A stretch of 34,719 nucleotides of DNA from Roseiflexaceae bacterium UBA965 (GTDB lineage Bacteria; Chloroflexota; Chloroflexia; Chloroflexales; Roseiflexaceae). The notes under the pieces are model-generated. The model made no database searches. It was not told the DNA's origin and was given only the letters and a program-made list of their open reading frames with translations. The stretch is taken from assembly GCA_002292925.1 (NCBI GenBank), contig DBCF01000062.1, positions 1-34,719 on the forward strand. The letters are read 5' to 3'. Shown here one piece after another: positions 1 to 8,387 of this stretch; position 1 is the stretch's first letter; every line of letters starts with the position of its first letter. The position numbers were made by a program, and so were the translations under genes.

Positions 1-1155
1 CTCATCAATGCCTTAACCAGCCTTGATTACAAATTTGATTTTTCCCCGTTTGCACCGGTCGTCATCGCGTTTATCGGGTTCACGTTGTTTGCCTTATTTC
101 TCGGTGCCAAAGGGTTGCCCGATGCAACCACGTTGCACAATTACGCCAAATTTTTGTTGGGGATTTTGGTGATGTTTGTGGTGCTCGACACCATCAAAAG
201 CGAAGCCGATCTGCGCTGGGCCTTTCGTTTGTTGTTAATTGGTGGCACCATCTCTGCGGTGATTGGGTTAGTACTGTATGTGATTCCGGCCACCATTTCG
301 CAACAATTTTTGGTGTTGTTTGGGCGCATCGGCTACCCCACCAGTGGCCGGATTTTGCGCTATGTCGAGGATGATACAAGTGGGCTGATGCGCGCCATCG
401 GGCTGTGTGTCGACCCCAATAGTTATGGCGGCATGTTGGCACTTATCGGGGCTGTGGCTGCCACCCAGTTGATTGTGGCGCGGCCGGTGTTTGCACGGCG
501 CACGATTATTATCATTACCACGATTATCGTGGTGGCCCTCTTTTTGACTTTTTCACGAGCGGCCCTCGGTGGTTTAATCATCGCGGCGATTTATGTGGCC
601 ACCGTGCGCTATCGCCGGTTGTGGTGGTTGATTATCGGCAGTGGTATCATTGCCACCATTTTGTTGGTATTTGTGGGGATTGGTGAGCAGTTTGTCAATC
701 GCGTAGTCCAAGGCGTGCAGTTCCAAGACCGTGCCAATCAAATGCGCCTGGCCGAATACAACAACGCCATCGCCGTCATCCAAGCCTATCCGTTTTTTGG
801 GATTGGCTTTGGTAAAGCGCCCGACATCGATTTGGTGGCCGGGGTATCGAGTATTTATCTGGCCATTGCCCAACGCATCGGTCTCATCGGGTTATTGGCG
901 TTTTTGGGGTTGATGGCTAGTCTATTTATACAAAGCTGGCGCAGTTTGGGGCTGGCCGTGGCCCAAAACGACGAAGTCCATGCTAGTTGGTTGATTGGCT
1001 TACAAGCAGGGGTGGTGGCTGCGCTGGCGGTGGGATTGCTTGATCACTATTTTTTCAATATTGAATTTAGTCATATGACGGCATTGCTGTGGTGCACCAT
1101 CGGCTTAATGCTGGCCGTCGCCCGCAATAGTGCCCAACCAAGCGAGGGGGTATGA
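1..1155 (+). CDS. O-antigen ligase / polymerase-family membrane protein (N-terminus off window)
   Basis: This is a polytopic membrane protein of the O-antigen ligase/Wzy_C type, which joins or polymerises lipid-linked glycans on the outer face of the membrane. The frame is open from base 1, so the true start lies upstream; an internal TTG at 85 is unlikely to be the start. The visible part is almost all hydrophobic helices. It contains the family-like stretch FLTFSRAALGG (base 540 onwards) and, after a soluble loop, the motif YPFFGIGFG (around 786-812), which matches the hPl-GiGfG signature of this superfamily. It ends in TGA at 1153-1155, overlapping the ATG of the next gene (ATGA), so translation is probably coupled. 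The family is clear; whether it acts as ligase or polymerase cannot be read from the sequence. Confidence 0.82.
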   Translation, partial: LINALTSLDYKFDFSPFAPVVIAFIGFTLFALFLGAKGLPDATTLHNYAKFLLGILVMFVVLDTIKSEADLRWAFRLLLIGGTISAVIGLVLYVIPATISQQFLVLFGRIGYPTSGRILRYVEDDTSGLMRAIGLCVDPNSYGGMLALIGAVAATQLIVARPVFARRTIIIITTIIVVALFLTFSRAALGGLIIAAIYVATVRYRRLWWLIIGSGIIATILLVFVGIGEQFVNRVVQGVQFQDRANQMRLAEYNNAIAVIQAYPFFGIGFGKAPDIDLVAGVSSIYLAIAQRIGLIGLLAFLGLMASLFIQSWRSLGLAVAQNDEVHASWLIGLQAGVVAALAVGLLDHYFFNIEFSHMTALLWCTIGLMLAVARNSAQPSEGV

Positions 1156-1793
1156 CACCGTTTGTGATTGGTATCGCTGGGGGGAGTGGGGCCGGCAAAA
1201 CCACTATCGCCCAACAAATCATCGACCAGATTGGTGACCATGCCATTGCATGGTTGCCCTATGATGCTTATTATTGTGATTTGGGGCATCTGACCATGGC
1301 CGAACGCCAATCGGAAAATTTCGACCACCCTGATGCCTTTGATACTGAACTATTCATCAGGCACCTCGACCAACTCATTGCCGGCCACCCCGTCACCTTG
1401 CCCAATTATGATTTTGTGCAATATACGCGGGTGGGAGGAGGGCAAATCGTGCAACCGAGGCCGATTATTATGCTCGATGGGATTTTGTTGTTTGTGGCGG
1501 CGGCGGTACGTGCCCGCATGCAATTACGGATTTTTATTGAAGTGGCCGACGACATTCGCCTGCTCCGACGAATTTTGCGTGATACCCAAGAGCGCGGCCG
1601 TAATGTTACATCAGTTTGCCAGCAATATTTGGCGACCGTGCGCCCCATGCACCACGCCTTTGTAAAACCATCACGTAGCTATGCCGACTTGATTATTCCG
1701 GGAGTCAACGATGTCACACCGGCAGTCAATCTAATTACCAATCATATTCGTCAATTACTGAGCATGACTCCAAACGGAAAAGAGGGAACATGA
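1152..1793 (+). CDS. uridine kinase-like P-loop kinase
   Basis: A 213-residue protein of the uridine kinase/phosphoribulokinase family, which would phosphorylate a nucleoside such as uridine in the cytoplasm. It shows a Walker A motif GGSGAGKTT (residues 10-18), a substrate-site DAYY (about 38-41), the family motif NFDHPDAFD (about 56-64), a Walker-B-like strand ending LDGIL (Asp where many homologues have Glu), a basic lid RRILRDTQERGR, and the late motif VKPSRSYADLIIPG. Length is normal for the family. It overlaps both neighbours by four bases (ATGA at each end), so it is co-translated with glycan genes. This suggests a role in feeding UMP/UDP-sugar pools, but that is inference. The true substrate could be another nucleoside or a small sugar. 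Confidence 0.85.
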   Translation: MTPFVIGIAGGSGAGKTTIAQQIIDQIGDHAIAWLPYDAYYCDLGHLTMAERQSENFDHPDAFDTELFIRHLDQLIAGHPVTLPNYDFVQYTRVGGGQIVQPRPIIMLDGILLFVAAAVRARMQLRIFIEVADDIRLLRRILRDTQERGRNVTSVCQQYLATVRPMHHAFVKPSRSYADLIIPGVNDVTPAVNLITNHIRQLLSMTPNGKEGT

Positions 1794-2839
1794 CGATTAT
1801 TCATCCCTTTCCCCCCACGCTTGCCAATAATCCCTACCTCGATGAGCTCTATCGCGTGTTGGAGCCACATTTCACCATTGATCGGCGCTCCCCGCGCCGC
1901 GCCATCCCTGCCCTATTATTTGGGCGGGGGGCACGAATTTTGCACTTGCATTTTTTTGATGAAGTGGTGCAACGCCCAGCCAAATTCACCACCTGGTTCC
2001 GCTATGTCATGTGGATTATGTTGTTGATGCTCTTGCGCTGGCGGGGAGTCACCATTGTCTGGACGGTCCACAATGCCACACCCCACGAATGTCTCCACCC
2101 AGATATTGCGCGCCGCACCACACAGCACGTCCTCAACCAATGCCACGCCGTCACGGCGCATCATCACGCCACCCGCACCCTGCTCATTGAGCATTACCAC
2201 ACGCCGACGCCCATCAGCGTAATACCCCACGGCCACAATGAGCACCCTTTTGGGATGATGCCATCTCATCAGCTTGCCCGCCAACAACTCGGGTTGACCC
2301 TCGATGCTCCGTTGTTGCTCTATCTCGGTATGATTCGGCGCTACAAAGGAATCGAGACCTTGATTGATGCCATGGAGTTACTCCCCCATGCCCACCTAGT
2401 AATTGCCGGTCATGCAGCTGACACCGTTTATCTCTCTGAAATCCATCAGCACACGGCCCGCCGCATCAACGTCACCATCCGGCCGCGATTTTTGCCTGAT
2501 CACGAAGCTGCCCAATATTTAGCCGCCTGCGATTTGTTGGTACTGCCCTATCGTTCGATTACCACGTCGGGAATGTTGGTAGCGGCCCAAGCCGCAGGGA
2601 TTATCTGCGTCGTCCCAAACCTCCCCCCATTACTAGAGCAAGTGCGTGACGGCATCACGGGGTTTGTATTCCATGCCGACAATAGCACGTCATTGATTCA
2701 CACCATTGAGCGGGCCCTTGCCCACCCCAACCGTAGCCAAATTGGCAGCGCCGCCCAACGCTCACTGGCAAATCATAGCTGGTCACAGATTGGTCAACAA
2801 TTCATCACCTTGTTTACCCAACTCACGTCACAACCATGA
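1790..2839 (+). CDS. GT4-fold glycosyltransferase
   Basis: A 349-residue GT-B glycosyltransferase expected to add a sugar to a membrane-linked acceptor at the cytoplasmic face. The N-terminal half has the acceptor-side strand HLHFFDE (residues 52-58), a short very hydrophobic segment near 70-83 that could sit on the membrane, and the WTVHN strand (91-95). The nucleotide-sugar half begins at LLYLGMIRRYKG (176-187), the usual 'G-R-x-x-x-K-G' region, and continues through LLVLPYRS. The canonical EX7E motif is not recognisable: the corresponding stretch reads TTSGMLVAAQAAG. This resembles divergent GT4/GT94-like enzymes rather than standard GT4. The start ATG overlaps the upstream stop (ATGA), as does the end with the next gene. 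Donor and acceptor cannot be deduced. Confidence 0.8.
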   Translation: MTIIHPFPPTLANNPYLDELYRVLEPHFTIDRRSPRRAIPALLFGRGARILHLHFFDEVVQRPAKFTTWFRYVMWIMLLMLLRWRGVTIVWTVHNATPHECLHPDIARRTTQHVLNQCHAVTAHHHATRTLLIEHYHTPTPISVIPHGHNEHPFGMMPSHQLARQQLGLTLDAPLLLYLGMIRRYKGIETLIDAMELLPHAHLVIAGHAADTVYLSEIHQHTARRINVTIRPRFLPDHEAAQYLAACDLLVLPYRSITTSGMLVAAQAAGIICVVPNLPPLLEQVRDGITGFVFHADNSTSLIHTIERALAHPNRSQIGSAAQRSLANHSWSQIGQQFITLFTQLTSQP

Positions 2840-3645
2840 CCACACCACAGGTATCGCTCATTCTGGTGACCTACAATAGTGCAGCACTGTTAGCTGATTT
2901 TGCGGCAGCATTGGCGTGTGACAAAAACATGCCTAGCTACGAACTCATCGCCGTTGATAATGCCTCGCATGATACGCCGTGGCACCAATTACCCGGCGCC
3001 ACATGGATTGTGCTCCCCACCAACATCGGCTATGGTGGCGCCTGCAATCGCGGTGCGGCGCAAGCCACTGGAACATATCTCATCTTTCTCAATCCCGATA
3101 TTGCGGTGCGTGAGGGGTGGTTGCACCAGCTCATCGCCCATCTCGAGGCCCACCCCGAGGTAGCCTGTATTGCCCCCGAAACACTCTACCCCGGCGAGCA
3201 GCGCACGTTACACGCCGGCATCGCCGACCGCCCAACCCTACCTGGCGCAGCCTTGATGATGCGCCGCACCGATTGGGTAGCACTGGGGGGATTCGACGAA
3301 GCGATTTTTTTGTATTGGGAAGACACTGACTTATGTTGGCGGGCCCAACAAACTGGTCGCCGCACGGTAGTAGCCTGTGACACGGCCATTGATCATACCC
3401 GCGGCGGTAGTGGCGGCGGCAGTAGTCGCTGGATCCACCACTACATCCGCAACGGCATTTATGCCCACCTCAAAACACAATCTTGGCCGAGCATTGGCTG
3501 GTTTGTGCTTCGCCAAATCATTGCCTGGCCGTGGCGGGCAGTGCGCCGCCAACCCCAACAGTTGGCTAAGGCATTGTGGTGGAATCTCACCCGCTTACCC
3601 CAGACACTCGCGCTCCGGCGCACGATCCGGTCACCCAAAAAATAA
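2836..3645 (+). CDS. GT2 family glycosyltransferase (rhamnosyltransferase-like)
   Basis: A 269-residue inverting GT-A glycosyltransferase of family 2. The N-terminal nucleotide-binding strand is SLILVTYNSA (residues 7-16), followed by VDNAS (40-44), IGYGGACNRGA (64-74) and the metal-binding FLNPD (84-88, the DXD equivalent). A late EDTD motif at 162-165 (YWEDTDLCWRA) supplies the likely catalytic base. This pattern is typical of WbbL-like rhamnosyltransferases, but the sugar is not certain. The C-terminal 60 residues are basic and may contact the membrane. It is the last gene of the coupled cluster, starting within the previous stop (ATGA) and followed after 15 bases by a strong terminator hairpin. 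Confidence 0.86.
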   Translation: MTTPQVSLILVTYNSAALLADFAAALACDKNMPSYELIAVDNASHDTPWHQLPGATWIVLPTNIGYGGACNRGAAQATGTYLIFLNPDIAVREGWLHQLIAHLEAHPEVACIAPETLYPGEQRTLHAGIADRPTLPGAALMMRRTDWVALGGFDEAIFLYWEDTDLCWRAQQTGRRTVVACDTAIDHTRGGSGGGSSRWIHHYIRNGIYAHLKTQSWPSIGWFVLRQIIAWPWRAVRRQPQQLAKALWWNLTRLPQTLALRRTIRSPKK

Positions 3646-3660
3646 CTCCCTCGCAACGGC

Positions 3661-3700
3661 AAAGAGGAGTCATACCGAATCGGTATGACTCCTCTTTTTT
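3661..3700 (+). terminator. intrinsic terminator between convergent units
   Basis: Arms 3661-3677 and 3681-3697 are perfectly complementary over 17 bp around the three-base loop AAT, and the + strand continues with a T run to 3700. It follows the GT2 stop by 15 bases. The same hairpin lies beyond the stop of the convergent RCC1 gene (3721) and could partly terminate that transcript, although its T run on the minus strand is only three bases. Confidence 0.93.
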
Positions 3701-3720
3701 ATCGCGTACATTTCGTCTGT

Positions 3721-6700
3721 TTATGGCGTTGGATACGCCGTGCCCCATACCGTCGGTTCTCGCGGTGTTGGATACGCCGTCAACGTACCTGCAATGCGCG
3801 TACTTGCCACCGATGTGGCAGTCAAGCCCGCAACGCTCGTCGCAGTAGCAGCGACATTTGTGGCGGCTTGACTACGATAGGTAGCAGTTAAGGTTTGGAT
3901 ACCCCAGGTGGGGCTCATTTTGGCCAAAATCGTACGGGTAATAATCAACGGAGTACGCGTTGTCATATTAGTTATCGGTGTCATCGTTACAGCCTTTGTT
4001 TCGCTCACATATGCCGTACTCGTATATGTATTCGTCCGTGTGGCTGTCCGTGTCGCTGTATATGTCGTATATGGTGGCATCGTCGGCGTTCTTGTTATAG
4101 CCAAACGCGTTTTGCTAGGGTTCATCGTCGGGGAGCGCGTCTGAGATCGCGTAACCGTAAAGGTCTGCGTAATGGTAGGGCTTCTTGTGCGATTTGGCGT
4201 CAGCACTGCGGTTAAAATCGGACTCGGTGGGGTAGTGCTGTTATACATCAATCCGATGGTTGTTTGTAACAAGGCGGTGTTGTAGATCATCACGTCATCG
4301 ACCCAGCCAGTAAACCCAGTTACCGTACTCGTTGCCGCGTCAGAAGCCCGCCCAATCACCAATGGTCCAGCACCCGTATAGGTGGTACCTATTGCCATAA
4401 CTGGCACTTGACCATCCACATACAACGTCAGGGCTTTGGTCGTGCCGTCAAAGCTACAGGTATACTGATGCCAATTCATATCACTCGCCACAGTAGCCGT
4501 GACTTCGGTCGTATTTACACGACAAAACGCATTCTCAGTGGCATTAAAGCCCATCGTTGCGCGATTTGCACCGCTCCCTTGCGTCACAATCACTTTGGCA
4601 GCACTCGCTGTTGCCCCACGCTTTGCCCAATATGCGATGGTAAATCCTTTATTGAGGGCAACGATACTATCGCTGTACTGCAGTTGTTCACTACCTGTAA
4701 ATTGCAGTGCTTCTTCGTCATGTGTTTGTAGGCTGACAATTGGGCACGCGAAGCTATTGACACACAATAATTGTGACCAATTTGGTGAAATCCCCTGGAT
4801 AACTAGATCTTCAAAACTCGCATCGGCAATATGATTTGTTGCTGGCATTGTGGCATACCCTTGTAATTCACTATTGGTGAGTACGCGGTTATACACAATG
4901 AATTCATCGAGTGAACCAGACAATCCAGGCATTGTATCATAGCGTTGCCCGAGGATAATCGGCGATGCAGGCGCGGTAAACGCCCCACCAGCAATGTCTT
5001 GCGCAATCAGTTGGCCATCACGGAACAATTGCCGTACCAGCGTGGTTTTGTCGAAGGTACAGGCATAATGGTGCCAATTGGTATCGGTATACCACGTGAC
5101 ACTGCGCAAATCATCGCCAAAGAAACTACAGTAGACGCGGTTTTCACTATCAAACCCCATCGTGAGATACTGACGAATCGTAGCAAGTTTGCCAATACTC
5201 ACCGCTACATCTGCCGATTGGCTACTATCACGACGCAACCAATAACTCACCGTAAACGAGGTACCGGCTAAATTCACAGTGGTATTACTCGTCAATTCAT
5301 CGCTCCGCGTCGGGGCAAAGTCAATGCTCTGTTTATTGGCTCCATTTAGATCGCTCTGTGGGCACATCCGTGACGTGACACATTTATAAGGTCCAGCGAC
5401 ACCAACAAATTGCAATGGTGAGCCCACATTATTCATAGGGAACCAGCCAATTTGGTTGGCAAGCAACTCATTACTCACTTGACGGGCAGTTGGGGTGGGG
5501 AATGTCATTGGCGTCTGCGTTGGGATACGCGTTTTGGTGGGAGTACCTGCAGTGAGGGCACTCCCATCAGTAATCACTGCAATTTTGTCCGCGCCTGCCA
5601 CAATTGCAACGGCGTTTTTGTTGCTGCCAATCGTCGTGAGTGTACTGGTAGTATTTGCCGGTAATATACCCCATGCCACCACGCGATTATCACTGTCCAA
5701 TGCCACGCTCATACGATTACCCGCAGCAATTGCAACCACATTGGTTTGGGCACTATAGGGGACATCAGCTTGACCAACATCGGTTTGTTCTGCCCCCCAC
5801 GCCACCACCCGACCATCACTGCGTAACGCCAAAATATGATACTGACCAGCAGCGATTTCGCTGACACCCTCTGCCGCCACCGGAATCGACAACAATCCTT
5901 CACTGTTGTCTGCGGCCCATACAAGTACTTTGCCATTTGCAAGCAACACTACCGCATACGTAGGGCCTGCAGCGATATGGCGGACGGGTCCTGGTACACC
6001 AATACTAAATTGATTCGACCACACCCGCCCATCTGCAGTCATGACCATCAAATGACCACCATTGACCGCTATTTCGACAATGTTTTGCGTGAAAAATGCC
6101 GGCACTACAGGTGCAGTATTACCCCATACAACCAGCGTATGGTCACGTTTGAGTACCGCACCAAATCCCGTGCCTAAACCGAGTTGTTGCACGTTTGTTT
6201 TGGCGGCGTCTGGGAGTGTTTGGGGAGTAATCCCGGCAGATTGATTGAGCGTCACCGTATTGTCGCTGTGCACAATGCCAATCGTATCGCTCGTCACTGC
6301 AAGGCTACTTATATTGGCAGCACTTACGGCAGGAATATCACCAAGTGTCCATACCGTCGCACGAAACGCAGTCAATGATCCATAAGTCGGCAACAATGGG
6401 TTGCGGCTCACTGGAAATTCAGAGGGGGTAATTGTCGGTGTATTGCTATTTGCCACATCGACTGCCAACGCAATACTAAAATCCATGCCCCCGGTAACTT
6501 GAAATGGAGTCAGCAAATTACTCGGTGACGTCGTTTGGCCATCACCATTTAATCCCCATGCCATGATTTTCCCAGTGGTTGTCACCCCCATTACATGATA
6601 ACTCCCTGCACCAATCCGCTGAAATACCGCATCAGGGATATTGTCTTGTCCTGAAGAAACCGTCCCAAACACCACGACTTGACCATTCGGTTGTAATACG

Positions 6701-8373
6701 ACCGTATTGCCATTCATCGCCACCACATCTATTCCTTTAATGGATGTGGTAATTTGGGTTTGACCAAATTGATTCCGCCCCCACGCTACCACACTGCCAT
6801 CACGCATCAGCACCGCAGTATGCCAGCCACCTGCAGAAACTTTGATGACACTGCGCAACAACGGTTGATTTAATTGCCCATAACTATTATCCCCACCGCC
6901 TATTACCGTTCCATCACGCAACAATGCCATTGAGTGGCGCGCCCCTGCAGTAATCTGCACCACATTGGCCCACGTGGCGGTGGCAGTCACCTGACTATAA
7001 TCGTCACTTCCCCACGCCACCACACTCCCATTTGCACGGAGCGCAAGGGTGTGATTCATCCCTGCAGCCAACATCACCACCCGTAGCGGGTTGGTGGTGT
7101 CGCGGGCAATCAACAAATCACTCGGCACATTCGTTTGCCCGTAGGCGTTTTCGCCCCACGCCACCACCTTGCCATCACTGCGCAACACCACCGCATGATG
7201 GGCACCTGCGACCACTTGAATAATTGAGTTCGTGGCTGATATTGGCACTGTCCGGATGAGACTCGGCCCACCCCATACACTTAATTTGCCTGGTGGGTTG
7301 ATTTCTCTGGGGAACCGCAACGTAAACGGTGCCACCGTCACCGTCGGGGTTGATCCATTACTCACTATATCAATCGATTGCAACGCCACACCAGCGCTAT
7401 GGCTCGGATGCATCCCAAGTTGCAACATACGGCTGGGCATTGTAATCGGCACACTACTCCCACTCCGAGCCATCGTCATCACTTGACCAGTACGGCGCAC
7501 GATACCAATGCCCCACTTCGCCACTTCAATAGTGCGCATGGCACTCATATTCGGCACAAAAATACAAGGACAACCACTCGAGGCACTACTAATTACCGTA
7601 GCCGTACTATCAGGTATCAGCGTCGCCACATCCCCCCAAATGATTAGTTGATTATCGCTGCGTAGTGCGGCATATACCCCCCCTTGTGCAAAGACCCGCA
7701 CCACATCACTGGCCGCACTAAGCGGTATCGTCATGTTCTTGCCCCAGGCATACAATGCACCGCTATTGGTCAAGGCAAACGATACATCGCTCCCCGCGGC
7801 CACTGCGACGACGGTTTTGCCCGTGAGCGCAGGGGGAATTGCCCGTTGTATCGCTTGCCCACCCGTCACCAGCACCGTCCCATCACTACGCAACAATACG
7901 GTATGGCGGTCTCCAGCAGCAATCTGCACCACATTGGTCGGCAATGTCACCGTAGGCGACAATACATTCGATGCAGGAGCCCCCCACATCACCACATTGC
8001 CGTTATTTTTCAACGCCACACTATGAGTAATCCCCACGCTAATCTGAACCACATCGCTCAGACTCGCAGGAATAGTCAATTCACCTTTGAGATTGGTGCC
8101 CCAACCGACGACTCTACCTGTGGTCATCAATGCCAAGGCGTGATGCCCTCCCATGGCAATCTGGGCCACATTACTTGTGGTAATGGCGGGGATGCGTTGC
8201 AGGTTTGCATAGGTATTCCCCCAGACAATTGCCTGTCCGTTTACTGCAGGTGCACTGCGTTGGGGCGTCGGTAATACCATAATTCGTTGATTGAGTGCAT
8301 GCGTAAATTGCACAGTCAGCATCAATCCACACATGATGAGACACGTCACAATGATGAGGTAGTGTTTTTTCAT
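3721..8373 (-). CDS. secreted protein with three RCC1 propellers, two LamG domains and Thr/Pro-rich tail
   Basis: A 1,550-residue exported protein. Residues 1-26 form a signal peptide: basic MKKH, a hydrophobic core, then FTHA. Three blocks of seven WG-type RCC1 blades follow (about 45-340, 360-640, 665-935). In block two the blade motifs read WGGPS, WGENAYGQ, WGSDDYSQ, GGGDNSYGQ, WGRNQFGQ, VFGTVSSGQ and WGLNGDGQ. Two LamG-type jelly rolls come next (about 975-1175 and 1185-1375), each introduced by a C-x5-C-P pair (residues 998/1004 and 1204/1210). The last 170 residues are a low-complexity Thr/Pro/Ala/Arg tail with TAYPTP-type repeats, probably extended and possibly glycosylated or wall-spanning. 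It lacks LPXTG and any recognisable catalytic domain. The ATG is preceded by AAGGA overlapping the upstream stop. A binding or adhesion role is inferred. Confidence 0.9.
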   Translation of the reverse strand: MKKHYLIIVTCLIMCGLMLTVQFTHALNQRIMVLPTPQRSAPAVNGQAIVWGNTYANLQRIPAITTSNVAQIAMGGHHALALMTTGRVVGWGTNLKGELTIPASLSDVVQISVGITHSVALKNNGNVVMWGAPASNVLSPTVTLPTNVVQIAAGDRHTVLLRSDGTVLVTGGQAIQRAIPPALTGKTVVAVAAGSDVSFALTNSGALYAWGKNMTIPLSAASDVVRVFAQGGVYAALRSDNQLIIWGDVATLIPDSTATVISSASSGCPCIFVPNMSAMRTIEVAKWGIGIVRRTGQVMTMARSGSSVPITMPSRMLQLGMHPSHSAGVALQSIDIVSNGSTPTVTVAPFTLRFPREINPPGKLSVWGGPSLIRTVPISATNSIIQVVAGAHHAVVLRSDGKVVAWGENAYGQTNVPSDLLIARDTTNPLRVVMLAAGMNHTLALRANGSVVAWGSDDYSQVTATATWANVVQITAGARHSMALLRDGTVIGGGDNSYGQLNQPLLRSVIKVSAGGWHTAVLMRDGSVVAWGRNQFGQTQITTSIKGIDVVAMNGNTVVLQPNGQVVVFGTVSSGQDNIPDAVFQRIGAGSYHVMGVTTTGKIMAWGLNGDGQTTSPSNLLTPFQVTGGMDFSIALAVDVANSNTPTITPSEFPVSRNPLLPTYGSLTAFRATVWTLGDIPAVSAANISSLAVTSDTIGIVHSDNTVTLNQSAGITPQTLPDAAKTNVQQLGLGTGFGAVLKRDHTLVVWGNTAPVVPAFFTQNIVEIAVNGGHLMVMTADGRVWSNQFSIGVPGPVRHIAAGPTYAVVLLANGKVLVWAADNSEGLLSIPVAAEGVSEIAAGQYHILALRSDGRVVAWGAEQTDVGQADVPYSAQTNVVAIAAGNRMSVALDSDNRVVAWGILPANTTSTLTTIGSNKNAVAIVAGADKIAVITDGSALTAGTPTKTRIPTQTPMTFPTPTARQVSNELLANQIGWFPMNNVGSPLQFVGVAGPYKCVTSRMCPQSDLNGANKQSIDFAPTRSDELTSNTTVNLAGTSFTVSYWLRRDSSQSADVAVSIGKLATIRQYLTMGFDSENRVYCSFFGDDLRSVTWYTDTNWHHYACTFDKTTLVRQLFRDGQLIAQDIAGGAFTAPASPIILGQRYDTMPGLSGSLDEFIVYNRVLTNSELQGYATMPATNHIADASFEDLVIQGISPNWSQLLCVNSFACPIVSLQTHDEEALQFTGSEQLQYSDSIVALNKGFTIAYWAKRGATASAAKVIVTQGSGANRATMGFNATENAFCRVNTTEVTATVASDMNWHQYTCSFDGTTKALTLYVDGQVPVMAIGTTYTGAGPLVIGRASDAATSTVTGFTGWVDDVMIYNTALLQTTIGLMYNSTTPPSPILTAVLTPNRTRSPTITQTFTVTRSQTRSPTMNPSKTRLAITRTPTMPPYTTYTATRTATRTNTYTSTAYVSETKAVTMTPITNMTTRTPLIITRTILAKMSPTWGIQTLTATYRSQAATNVAATATSVAGLTATSVASTRIAGTLTAYPTPREPTVWGTAYPTP
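3724..4245 (-). repeat. Thr/Pro-rich low-complexity coding tail
   Basis: Encodes residues 1377-1550 of the RCC1/LamG protein. It is dominated by Thr with Pro, Arg, Ala and Ser in short irregular repeats such as TRSPT, TATRT, ATSVA and TAYPT. The + strand motif GGATACGCCGT occurs twice, near 3731 and 3769, matching the two TAYPT copies. Such tails usually act as stalks or wall spacers, and Thr density suggests possible O-glycosylation (inference). Confidence 0.75.
4249..5451 (-). repeat. tandem LamG-like domains (two copies)
   Basis: Encodes residues about 975-1375. Each copy starts with a C-x5-C-P pair, then a strand like QSIDFAP or LQFTGSE, the FTVSYWLRR or FTIAYWAKR strand, a WHHYACTFD or WHQYTCSFD strand, a DGQ turn, and ends in GSLDEFIVYNRVL or GWVDDVMIYNTAL. 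These are the standard landmarks of concanavalin-like LamG folds. Confidence 0.85.
5569..8241 (-). repeat. RCC1 repeat array (about 21 blades, three propellers)
   Basis: Encodes three successive sets of seven RCC1-type blades, each with the cycle 'VVQIAAG-x-H-x-x-AL-x-x-DG-x-VVAWG'. At DNA level the + strand shows recurrent CCCCACGCCACCACC (for example 5795-5809 and 7154-7168), each followed shortly by CCATCACTGCG. Bacterial RCC1 propellers are mostly protein- or ligand-binding scaffolds; no enzymatic residues are recognisable. Confidence 0.9.
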
Positions 8374-8387
8374 GATGGTATTCCTTA
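8374..8387 (-). promoter_or_regulatory. ribosome binding site overlapping the upstream stop codon
   Basis: On the minus strand the TAA stop of the upstream frame (8385-8387) is part of TAAGGA, eight bases before the ATG of the RCC1/LamG gene (8371-8373). The 11-base gap and shared bases imply translational coupling, and no separate promoter can fit here. Confidence 0.75.

Noticed and set aside
5569..8241. CRISPR-like regularly spaced DNA repeats
   Set aside because: The recurring CCCCACGCCACCAC/CCATCACTGCG words are codon-level repeats of RCC1 blades, diverged and in frame, without uniform repeats or unique spacers, and no cas genes are present.
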